DNA from: Gigaspora rosea
Taxonomy: Eukaryota > Glomeromycota > Glomeromycetes > Diversisporales > Gigasporaceae
DNA: 64,000 nucleotides
Direction of reading: 5' to 3'
Assembly (NCBI GenBank): GCA_003550325.1
Contig: QKWP01000030.1
Coordinates: 230,230 to 294,229, forward strand
The notes beneath the pieces were generated by a model. It had not been told where the DNA came from, did not search any database, and was given only the letters and a program-made list of their open reading frames with translations. Below, in pieces: positions 46,789 through 56,344 of the stretch. Both the position numbers and the translations under genes were made by a program. Positions within the stretch are counted from its first letter, which is position 1; each line of letters begins with the position of its first letter.

Positions 46789-47304
46789 GTTAGAAGGTAT
46801 TTGTTTAAAAAATAGCAAAATGGCAAAAAATTTATATTACACAAGATCTTTACATTACACTGTATTTAAAAAATGTGATTGGTAAAAATTATTGTAGTAT
46901 TGGTACCAGTGGTGTGTTTTAGTAAACTTGAAATATAAATATACTAAAATTAAAAAATTAAATTTATCTATATATAGAAGTTTTTTAATTTTAATTATTT
47001 ATTTATAATTTTTTTATACTAAATAAAACAAGTTCTAAACTATCCTTTAATATAATATTTATTATATTTTTATAGACATTTTGTTGTATAATAATTTTTT
47101 TTAAAATTTAATATTTTTTTAAAAAAAAGCAAACAGTTCCTTTTAAAAAAAATTATATTTTTATTGCCAATTTACAATTTTATAAGTTTATATTGTACAA
47201 GTGTATTGCTAAATATATTCTAAATATGTAATTAAAATTTTATCTTAATTGAATTAGTATTTGTATTGAATTAGTATTTGTTAAAATATAAATTTTTAAA
47301 AATA

Positions 47305-47551
47305 TGGGCTAAGTGCTGCGAAAAGGGACCAAATTAACAAAATAAAAGATCTTTGGAAAATCAATTTTTATATTGTAAATCTTATAATAAATCATAAAAA
47401 AGTGCAAACTTTAAAGAACAATATAGCAAAATTTTATTAATATAACTACTTTTGTGTTTTAAGTAAAACATGATCCTAATCTTATTCTAAATTGATTTAT
47501 ACAAAAAAATATATTTTCGATTTGGTCCCTTTTTGAAGCATTTAGTCTATA
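47305..47551. mobile_element. MITE with AAAAGGGACCAAAT TIRs
   Basis: GGGCTAAGTGCTGCGAAAAG with GGACCAAATTAA at the left matches, in inverted form, AGACTAAATGCTTCAAAAAG with GGACCAAATCG at the right. It is 247 bp and non-coding. Confidence 0.65.
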
Positions 47552-47605
47552 TAATTATTATTACTATTTATTGGATATAAAATTACTGTATATAGTAATT
47601 TGTAT

Positions 47606-49575
47606 AACTTTATGGATTTTTCTAGACATCTTTGGCCAGAGATATATAACTTATATATCTTTGGCATTTTGTCCAATTAATTGCAAAAAGTTATATGATC
47701 ACTATTTTTGATGATCACATGTTCACATGATCATATCAGACAGGTTGACTATATTTGTATAACCCAGAACTATACTAACAAGGTGAATGCATACTCAAAG
47801 AAACAAACAATAAAAAAAAAATTAAAAATTTTTGAACCTTTAAACCAAAATATATTGATAACTATTTTATCAAACTCAATAAAATTTTTTTTATTTGAAT
47901 TCCATAGATTTATTATTCAAATCAAAAAAATTTTACTGAGTTTGGTCAGGTAGTTGTGAAGACATTTTTGCTTAACTCAGCTCAGATCTGCAAAACCAAT
48001 TAAAAAATAATTATGTCACAATTTTTTTTTTAAATATAGAAATGCTTTATTAATATTTTTAACATTATTATACTTTATTACTGTATTATAATATAACATA
48101 TTAATTACAATATTATAACATCGTAGACCTATATATCAAGTACCAATTTCGTACTCAACAGAGAGAGAAAGAGAAAAAAAACTTTAAGAATTCGTGATAA
48201 AATACTACTTAACTTGTACATCAGAACCACTTTGAACCTTTACTGAGCTTTCTTTAGCCTTATATACTCAATGAGAAGTGGCGAAATAATTTCTATGAAA
48301 GCACCAACAATGATGCTAGAAGCAACAAAACCTACTAACAAAGGTTTTAACAATAATACTAAAGTTGCAAAATTATGCCCATAAAGGCTCCAATGAAACT
48401 GATAATACTGTAGTGACTTATCTATTATATTAGCAAAGAAGAGTTAGCTCAAAGAAAGAGAAAAAGAGAAAAAATAAACCATACTTATCTTAAAGTGAAG
48501 GCTTTCAAATAACAATACTGAAATGACAGAAACATACTAAACTCACAAAAGAAAAAAGCTAGCTTAATCTAAGAAAAGAAAAGCAGCGAGACCTACTAAC
48601 AATTCAACAACAATACTAAAAAGGCAAATTATGTCTGTGAAGACTCCAATGAAAATGACAATCCCATAAAGACTTATCTATTATTAAGAAGAGCTAGCTC
48701 AAGAAAAAAAAGAAAAACCAAAAGAAAGACTATTTATATTAAAGCAAAAGCTTCCAAAACAACAATACCAAAATGTACAGAAGTACTAAATCTACAAAAG
48801 AAAAAGCTAGCTCAATTTGAGAAAAAAAAAGAAAAAATAATGAAAATACTTATCCCAAAAAGATCTAGTTCTAGTGAAGCAAGCAAAACTAAAAGACATA
48901 CTTGAAATTGCTCAGGGTCAGAAGCACTAACAACAACCAAAAAACAAAAATCTAGAAACTTCACAAACAACGTCACTGAAACAGTATAAACCTGAAATTA
49001 CTAATGATACCAACAAGAATACTAAAACAACAAATCTTGAAATCTCAACAAACAACTTTCAAAATAACAAAAAAATACAACAACACCCACTACATTGGCT
49101 CTCTATTCCTATTTTTTTAGCAAAACAAGTCTAAAAAAAAGTGTTATTCAAAAAAAAAATAAGCAACGAAAAAAGTAAACTATATATCTTAAGATCCTAA
49201 ATTCATTCTCTACTACCTAGTATTCTGTAAATCAAACAAATGGAAGCTTGTATTAGTTCAAAAAAACTAAAAAAACAATAAAAAACCTACTTATTTTACA
49301 AGACAACAAGACTGTTTCTACCTGGTTCTCTAGCAAACTAGCGAAGCAAAAAAAGAAAAATAAATGTGAATAAAAAAAACAAATCTACTAAATTATTAGA
49401 AAAAAAACAAACGCAACTGATTCTAGGTTTTGGGTTATACAAAAGCAGTTGATCTATCTGATCGCTAAAATATCATTCACGTGACTTTCTTGTAATTTAA
49501 TTGGCCAAAAGGCCAGAGATATATAAATAATATATCTCTGGCCAGAGATGCCTAGAAAAACTCTAACTTTATTAT
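47606..49575. mobile_element. TIR element C, about 80-bp TIRs, tandem-repeat cargo
   Basis: TTTTTCTAGACATCTTTGGC and the following CAGAGATATATAACTTATAT, TTTGGCATTTTGTCCAATTA at the left have an inverted counterpart at 49500-49570 over about 80 bp. The interior (48160-48850) is a tandem array and the rest is A/C-rich DNA with CAACAATACTAAA-type phrases. A hairpin related to the 27.4-kb foldback lies at 47855-47965. No transposase is seen. Confidence 0.7.
48300..48830. repeat. Tandem repeat, unit about 260 bp, in element C
   Basis: ACCTACTAACAA, AACAATACTAAA, AAATTATG, GACTCCAATGAAA, GACTTATCTATTAT, AGAAGAG and TAGCTCAAGAAA occur in that order at about 48330-48450 and again at about 48590-48700. 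A third copy starts with AAAGCTAGCTC at about 48800. Confidence 0.65.
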
Positions 49576-49679
49576 AGTAAATTAGTTTTTATTTATATTT
49601 TAACAACTACTAATTCAATTAAGCTAAAATTTTGACTAATATTTAGATTATGCATGGCAATTTGCAGAATACAATATGT

Positions 49680-50104
49680 TTGAATTAATGAATAATGGGT
49701 ATATACTAAGTACATTACAGGAAACTAGTTTTCGTTATATACCTGTTATTCTATCTAAATCAGCCAAATAACTAATACATATCAGGGGCATATAGGATGT
49801 ATATAGGTAAGATAACAGAGATATATCAATTTCAGTAACATAATAGTAACATACAGGAACATCCCATTATCTACTCTTAGTTCAAATAGTACTAAGAGTA
49901 AGATAACGGGATATCTCTGTATGTTACTGTTATATTACCGATATTGATCTATCTCAATCTTCTATTATCTTACCTATATGCATCCTATATGCTCCCGATA
50001 TGTATCAGTTATTTGGCAGATCTATAGTAGAATAACAAGTACATAATGAGAAACTGGTTTCTGTTATATACCTGGTATGTACCTATTATTCATTAATTCA
50101 ACCT
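49680..50104. mobile_element. Foldback element with arms of about 205 bp
   Basis: GAATTAATGAATAATGGGTA at the left end has its inverted counterpart at 50080-50104, and nearly every phrase between (CCAAATAACTAATACATATC, GCATATAGGATG, GGTAAGATAA, AGTAACATACAG, CTTAG) recurs in inverse order about the centre near 49890. It is non-coding. Confidence 0.8.
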
Positions 50105-50427
50105 GTGCAAGCTTGTAAAGTTGCATATTGGTAGAGAAAATATTTTTTTTAATAGCTATCCATTTCACATTTGTACTAAATTTAGTACAATATAAAAAAA
50201 TATTTTTTGAGCCAGTTATTTAATAAATTTTATTCAAACTTTATTCAAATAAATTTTGATATTAGACTAATATTTGGGTACAATTTGAATAATATTTATT
50301 AATAAAAAATTTTTATAAATTACTTTTATAACTATTGTTTTTTTTAAAAAATTTCTTGTATTCAGTTAAATTTTTTTAAAACTTAATTATTGAATTTTAT
50401 ATTGAATTATTATATAAATCTTTAAAT

Positions 50428-50547
50428 ATCTATAACTTTTGATTTACTAAACAATTTAGATAATTTAACTATCAAAATGATTTTCTCAATAAGTTAATCA
50501 TTTTGATAGTTAATCATTTAAATTGAATCAGTGAATTAAAAGCTATA
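50428..50547. mobile_element. Palindromic MITE, TTAACTATCAAAATGATT type
   Basis: ATAACTTTTGATTTACT and TTAACTATCAAAATGATT on the left are mirrored by AATCATTTTGATAGTTAA and AGTGAATTAAAAGCTAT on the right. It matches the ends of the larger palindromes at 60105-60418 and 62560-62850. Confidence 0.65.
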
Positions 50548-51229
50548 AACCTTTTATTATTAAAATTGTAATGTTATACAAGAACATATTAGTACTTTAT
50601 TCAGTACTATAATTCTTTTTTTTATATAATAACTTTAGATAAAATTTTACAGACTTTTTTGTAATTGTTATATCAAGTTACTTGTTTAATAGCACAAAGC
50701 AACAAGTGATTTTAATTAGTTAACTTTTACAAAAATTAAAATTTTTTAGATATTTATTAATTTTTTTTAAAAAATTAAACAAATTTGAATTTTTTAAAAA
50801 AATATTAAACCAAAAATTATAAAAGATTTTTTTAAAAAGATGGTTTATATATATTCAGTTATTATATATATTTTTTTGATTGCTTATTAATATGTAAAAA
50901 TTTGAGTTATTGTATTTAATTAAAGTGTATAAAGATGGTATATTATGTTTAATAAAATTATCAATATACAAAATTTTTTTAAACTTACAAAATATAATTT
51001 TTGTTAAATTAGCTAACTTTTAAATATACCAAAATAAAATATAAATATATATTTATATTTTATATAAATTTAATTTAAAGTTAATAAGAAAAATTTTTCA
51101 AAATTTAAATTTTATATAACTGTACTAAATTTAGTATTTTGTACTAAATTTAGTATAGCAAACGGATAGCTATTAAAAATATTAAAAAAATTAAGAATTT
51201 TAAAAAAATTTATAATAAAATAAGAATAA
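50548..51229. other. AT-rich intergenic DNA, nothing recognised
   Basis: Only A/T-rich sequence with a short direct repeat GTACTAAATTTAGTA near 51121 and 51140. No gene is seen. Confidence 0.35.
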
Positions 51230-51570
51230 ATGCATATCTTGTACCCTGTGATGTGCTTATATATTACATCTAATTTTGATTGGCTAAATTTGTAGATCAT
51301 TATTTTTAAAAAAATAAACAAATTATTGTGAAAACTTTTAGATTAGGATTAGGTTAAAAGGTTTATTAGAAAATTTTTTAATTTTTTTGTATATATATGC
51401 AAATTGCAATTTTTTATTTTTTTAACTTATTTTTTGACAATTTCTCTAAATTTATTAAGACAACCTTTTTAATTTGACTAATAAACTTGTTTAGCACTAA
51501 ATTTTGTATATAGATACAAAAAATTTTAAGACTTTTTTAAAATTTCTTAGACTAATTTTTAAAAAAAATT

Positions 51571-53030
51571 ATAAATAGCGACCCATCGCCATGGTGACCC
51601 CATATGATTAGCCAATCATATTTAAGATTGTGATCATATATTAGCTTGTCTCCAGAGTAGATCTGAATTTAGATCGATTTACAGGTAAATCTAGATTTTT
51701 TTTTTATTATTTTGTTTTTTTGCTTATTTGTGCTAATACTTCTTTGGATTTTCTTTAGATAAGTAAAATTTTTTCTTCTTTTTTTTGTTTTTTTTTTACT
51801 GTACGGGTACTAACTTTCTTTCTTTTTAGTTGTTTCTTTTTTTGGAATAGTTGTCCTTGGAGTCGTCATTCTTAGAGTTGTCATTCTTGGAGTTGTCGTT
51901 CTTGAAGTTGTTTTTCTTGGAGTTGTTGTTCTTGGGGTTGTTGTTCTTGGAGTCATCATTTTTGGAGTCGTCATTCTTGGAGTCATCGTTCTTGGAGTTG
52001 TAGTTCTTGGAGTCATCGTTCTTGGAGTTGTTGTTTTTGGAGTCATCATTCTTAGAGTTGTTGTTCTTGAAGTTATCATTTTTGGAATCATAGTGGAAGT
52101 CAAGATATTTATTAGTTTACAGGTTTTTTTACTAATTAGTTTTTGTTTTTGTTATGGGCACTAACTTTTCTCTTGTTTTAGATATTTTTTTTCTTGGAGT
52201 CATTGTTCTTGGAGTTATTCTTCGAGCTGCCATTCTTGGAATCGTCGTAATGGGAGTTGAGACCTTTGTTGGTTTTTTTTTTTACTAGTTTGTTTTTTTT
52301 GTTATTGGCACTACTTTTTCTCTTTTTTAGATACTTTTTTTCTTGAAGTCATCGTTTTTGGAGTTATCGTTGTAGTGGGAGTCAGTCGAGATCTTTGTTG
52401 GTTAAGTGGTTTTTTTTTTACTAGTTTGTTTTTTTTTTGTTACAAGTACTAACTTTTCTCTTTTTTTAGATGTTTTTTTTTTGAAATCGTTATTTTTGAT
52501 ATCAGCATTTTTGAAGTCGTCATTTTTGGAGTTGTCGTTCTTGAAGTCGTTGTTCTTGAAGCCATTTTTGGAGTATCGTTCTTGGGAAAAAGTGGGTGCT
52601 TCTGGCGTCTTCGTTTTGGTTTCATGGAAAATCAGTTGATCTGTTATAGGTATATGGGGCTTGGCGAAGTATTTTTTTAGATTAGATTTTTTTTATATAA
52701 ATAAAGTGCGAAGTTGGCACAGGATAATATTTGTATATGTATCATTATGTATTGTTATGTATCATTGATTTTTTTAAAAAAAAATAAAAAAATTGCAGGT
52801 AGTATCTAGTAGTAATAAATAGATAGATTCGCTTTTTTCTTTTTTTTTTTTTTTTAACTTGTAGTTTCGTTATGTGATATATTTTTAAATGATCGATTGA
52901 TCAAAACGGTCTTGTAAGTTACTTTTTCAACTGATTTGCTCTTCGCAAATTGGTTGTTACATAACTCATGTGTTCGATTTTGATTGGTCAATTACAGAGT
53001 CACTATGGCGATGGGTCGCCATAAAATAAC
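51571..53030. mobile_element. TIR element B carrying a 15-bp minisatellite
   Basis: The left end GCGACCCATCGCCATGGTGA (51579 on) and the inverted right end (GTCACTATGGCGATGGGTCG, 52999 on) match over 21 bp with one difference. The right end extends into GGGTCGCCATAAAATAAC, shared with element A. As in element A the interior is tandem DNA, but of a different unit. Confidence 0.7.
51840..52600. repeat. 15-bp minisatellite and T-rich spacers in element B
   Basis: Units of the type TTCTTGGAGTCGTCA run from 51840 to 52095 (about 16 copies) and continue in shorter blocks at about 52190, 52335 and 52480. The blocks are separated by similar spacers containing TTTGTTGG, TTTTACTAGTTTGTTTT and ending CTCTTTTTTTAGAT. 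On the plus strand the unit reads FLE(S/L)(S/L), on the minus strand (MTPRT)n. I do not consider either a gene, because of the frame breaks and spacers. Confidence 0.75.
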
Positions 53031-53175
53031 ACCCAATTCTTAATCTAAAGAATTTTATTAAAAATTGTTTATTTTTTTAAAAATAATGATTTGCAAATTT
53101 AGTCAATCAAATTAGGTACAATGTACAAGCACATTACACCCATGTGAAGCATATTAAACTTCATAAATAAATTTA

Positions 53176-53964
53176 TATAAAATTATAATAAAAATTATAT
53201 CAAAATATAGCTTAGATCTTCCTTTATTTGATATAAAAAAAATTATAAATAAATAAATAAAATTAGGAAGCTTTTATATATGGACAAAAATAACTTTTAG
53301 TTTTGGTATATTAATATTTTTGCACTGAACAATATCTTTAATAGAATTTGCTAACTATCTTTTGTTAACAATCTATATCTGGCTAGCATTAAACCATAAG
53401 TCAGACCAATTCTAACTTAAGTTAGTTAAATTTGTCTGCAAAACAATTGTTAGCAAGATTGGTTTAAATCTTTTCTCTTTAGGTATATACTTATATAAAG
53501 ATATATAGCAATTGCTAAATTATTGTAGTATAGAAATAATGAATAGAATGCTTCTAATTTAATAACTTTTTTTTACTTGATTTAATAACTTAAATACCAA
53601 TTTCTAATAAAAAATAAGCAATAAATTTGATTTGTTATAAGTAAATCAAATATTATTTACTATTGAGAACTTCAACATAATTAATGAGTTAACTGGGTTG
53701 ACTGAGTTAACTTGCTAAAATATATACATATATACTAAAATTACTAAAATTACATTTTGAATTTAATTTGAAAATTACCTGCATTTACAGTATTATATCA
53801 AAAATTCGGAAATTTTTACAATAATATATTACTAATATTTTAAAAAATAAAGTCTTATTACCTGGTTTAGAAAGTTTTGATATATTTAAAATTTGACCTG
53901 CATAAATAGCTTGTAGGTGTGTCACTGGTGTGTCTGATATTCAAATCATATTAATTTAATCATA
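53176..53964. other. AT-rich intergenic DNA, nothing recognised
   Basis: No gene, tandem repeat or inverted repeat of note, apart from a short GTTAACTGGGTTGACTGAGTTAAC palindrome-like stretch near 53690. Confidence 0.35.
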
Positions 53965-54419
53965 TGATAAGAAAGGACCTAACAATCTATGTGAAGTTAT
54001 ATTTGAGCATCATAGTAAAAATTTTTTGGTTAGCACTTTTGTTTTAGTATATATAAGCTATATTTTTTACTACCTTTATCTTGTGTAAAAAAACTTAAAA
54101 AAAAAAAAACTGTTTTGGTTAATTTTATTTAATTTTTGTATTTTTCTAATTTTTTGTATTTTTCTGATTTTTGCACTTTTCAATTTTTGTATTCATTACA
54201 GGCCAAAATTTTTCATTAGCACATTTCAAATATAAGATTTATAAAAATCACCCCATTAGCATTCTTTTAAATATACCTATTTTGCCATTTAGCTGTTTTT
54301 AAATATAACCTTTTTCTCCAATACCTACTTTTCAAATACAACCTTTTTTAAAAAATGGCTCCTCATTAGCAATTTTTCAAATATGAGATCACATAGATTG
54401 TTCGGGTCCTGATAAGAAA
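53965..54419. mobile_element. 435-bp MULE-like MITE with 10-bp direct repeat
   Basis: The element proper is 53975-54409, with ends GGACCTAACAATCTATGTGA and, inverted, GGACCCGAACAATCTATGTG. TGATAAGAAA is perfect on both sides (53965-53974 and 54410-54419). A duplication of 9-11 bp is typical of Mutator-like elements. Inside, AAATATAACCTTTTT-like phrases repeat three times. It is non-coding. Confidence 0.8.
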
Positions 54420-54619
54420 CTTTTATCTAAATTCTTAACTTGTTTATATATTACCAATAGCAAAAACTATCCAAATTTTTTTTAAAAGCACTAAATTTTG
54501 AGATTTATACTCAAATATGATTGACTATTTCAATTTAACAAGATTTTGGTTGGTTAAAAATCTTATTAACCAATTTTTTTATATCAGTTAACCGATTTGT
54601 CACACTATTTATGACTAAG

Positions 54620-55895
54620 TTTTTTGTTATATATAAAATTACTATAAGCTTTGAATTCCTGATGTTTTCTTTCTCTACATATTAAAATTAAAATTTTCAG
54701 AGATATAGAACAAGAGAAGAAGAAAAAATTGGACTTAAAAATCGAATCAGAATTTTCTGATTTTGCACAAAACAAAAATGTAACTTCGCCAAAACCAAAT
54801 ATTTAAGATATTAAAATAATAAGTATATGTAAAATTATGCTCTGAACAACTATACTTAGGCGACCAAAGTAGATTACCTTGTAAGAAAAATGGGTTACCT
54901 ATGTACTAAAGTAAAATTTTTTGAGTTTTCAATATAAAACCCCTTTTTTTATCAAGATAGCCTACTTTGAGCGCTTAAGCAAAGTTGTTTAGCATGCAAT
55001 TTTACTTACCGTATATGTCCGAAAATAAGCTACTACCTAAAATAAGCTACCCTCTGATTTTTTTAAAAATCTTAAAAAATTCGTTAGCAGTTGCTACATA
55101 TAAAACTTTTTTTCTACTAAGTAAACTTCAAAAAGTCGATTAAATATAGTTGTTCAGCGAATTAAAATACACCTACAGTAAAAATTTGGTGTTATTTGGA
55201 TAACTTTTTATTAGTACGTTTTTCAATTTTTTTAAACAATACTATATTTCGAAAATAAGCTACTTTACGATTTTTTGTGTAATTTTTTGGCCAAAAAAGT
55301 TAGTTTAATTTCGGACACATACAGTATGCTTAAAGTCAAAATGCGTTTTTTTGGTCATTTGCTAGGTGAAAAATGGGATCGAAGTTAGAAAAAAATTTTT
55401 TTAAAAAATTTTTTTTTCTAATATTAACCATATTTTTTACCTAGTAAATGGCTAAAAAAACGCAGTTTAACTACAAATATAAGTAAAATTGCAGCTAAAC
55501 AACTTTGCTTAAGCACCCAAAGTAGGGAATCTTAATAAAAAAGGGGGTTTTATATTGAAACTTAAAAATTTTTTTAGTATATAGGTAACCCATTTTTCTA
55601 CAAGGTAACCTACTTCGGTCACTTAAGTAAAGTTGTTTAGGGCATGATTTTACATATATTTATAATTTTAAAATTGTTAAATATTTGTTTTTGGTAAAGG
55701 TATATTTTCGTTTTGTGCAAAATTCTGATTTGATTTTTAAGCTCAATTTTTTTCTTCCTTTGTTCTATATCCCTGAAAAATTTAATTTTAAGTTAATATG
55801 TAGGGGGAAGAAATATTATAGATTCAAAGCTTATAGTAATTATATATATATTTTTTATAAATTTTATATATAGAAAATTTTGTTGCAACATATTA
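54620..55895. mobile_element. 1.28-kb palindrome (foldback element), one arm interrupted
   Basis: The left arm (54620-55006 plus 55327-55400) and the right arm (55408-55895) are inverted copies along about 470 bp, centred on a poly-A/poly-T stretch near 55404. Matching phrases include CTATAAGCTTTGAAT, GATATAGAACAA, CAAAACGAAAAT, CAAAGTTGTTTAG, TGGGTTACCTAT and AAGCAAAGTTGTTTAGC. Only the left arm contains the MITE at 55007-55326. Confidence 0.8.
55007..55326 (+). mobile_element. MITE, best copy of the AAATAAGCTAC family, TA-flanked
   Basis: The ends CCGTATATGTCCGAAAATAA and, inverted, CTGTATGTGTCCGAAATTAA lie between TA dinucleotides (55007-55008 and 55325-55326). The opposite arm of the surrounding palindrome shows the empty site with an uninterrupted ACTTATATTTG. 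Family members lie at 6664-6970 and 13463-13958. Confidence 0.85.
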
Positions 55896-55991
55896 TGTAA
55901 CTAATATTAAATGCCAAATTTTTGATTATATAAAGTAGGTTGCTGCTTAATTCTCTGAAAGTTAGTTTCCTGCTAGCTTATTTTTCCCTGA

Positions 55992-56230
55992 CTAGTGATG
56001 CTACCAAAATTGATTTTTGAAAAAGGCCTATTTCATCTTCATTAGAGAAAATTAAAATTTTTTATAAAAAAGAGCAAATAAAATTTATATAGATATGTTT
56101 CTTATAATTTCATCTATTCAAAAAAAGTATCAAATAATTTTGTCTTTCAAGTAGAATAGGTCAAAAACAATTTCGTCTTTAAATTTTAATTTCGGGTTTT
56201 AGAACCTGAAATAATTTCGTCCTCATATAT
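55992..56230 (+). mobile_element. 239-bp hAT-like MITE, copy 2
   Basis: It starts CTAGTGATGC and ends TCCTCATATAT, flanked by TTCCCTGA (55984-55991) and ATCCCTGA (56231-56238), 7 of 8 matching. It has the same length as, and is inverted relative to, the copy at 43115-43353. Confidence 0.8.
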
Positions 56231-56344
56231 ATCCCTGACAGAATGTTTTACTATAGCATTTTTTGGTGATAAAATGTGAAAATAGTTAAAATAATATGTA
56301 ATAATATAATATTACTGTAAAAAATGTATAATAATTAAAATATA

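Larger units (their letters stand above)
44899..46931. mobile_element. Older TIR element interrupted by a hAT-like insertion
   Basis: GAGTTTACTAAAATACACTA with CTGGTATTCAATACT at the left matches the inverted right end (AAGTTTACTAAAACACACCA with CTGGTACCAATACT) with few differences. Without the insertion at 45115-46788 it would be about 350 bp. It contains GTTAGGGGTTAGGGTGAGG, linking it to the TTAGGG-containing MITE family. Confidence 0.65.
51230..53175. mobile_element. Outer inverted repeat around element B
   Basis: The left arm at about 51235-51355 (GATGTGCTTATATATTACAT, TTTGATTGGCTAAATTTG, ATCATTATTTTTAAAAAAAT, TTTAGATTAGGATTAGG) is the inverse of 53030-53170. Element B is inserted between the arms, next to the right one. 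This suggests an older foldback or TIR element that received element B. Confidence 0.55.

Noticed and set aside
51810-52639. (MTPRT)n and (FLESS)n open frames
   Set aside because: They are two strands of the same 15-bp minisatellite, interrupted by T-rich spacers. A real low-complexity protein gene is possible but unsupported.
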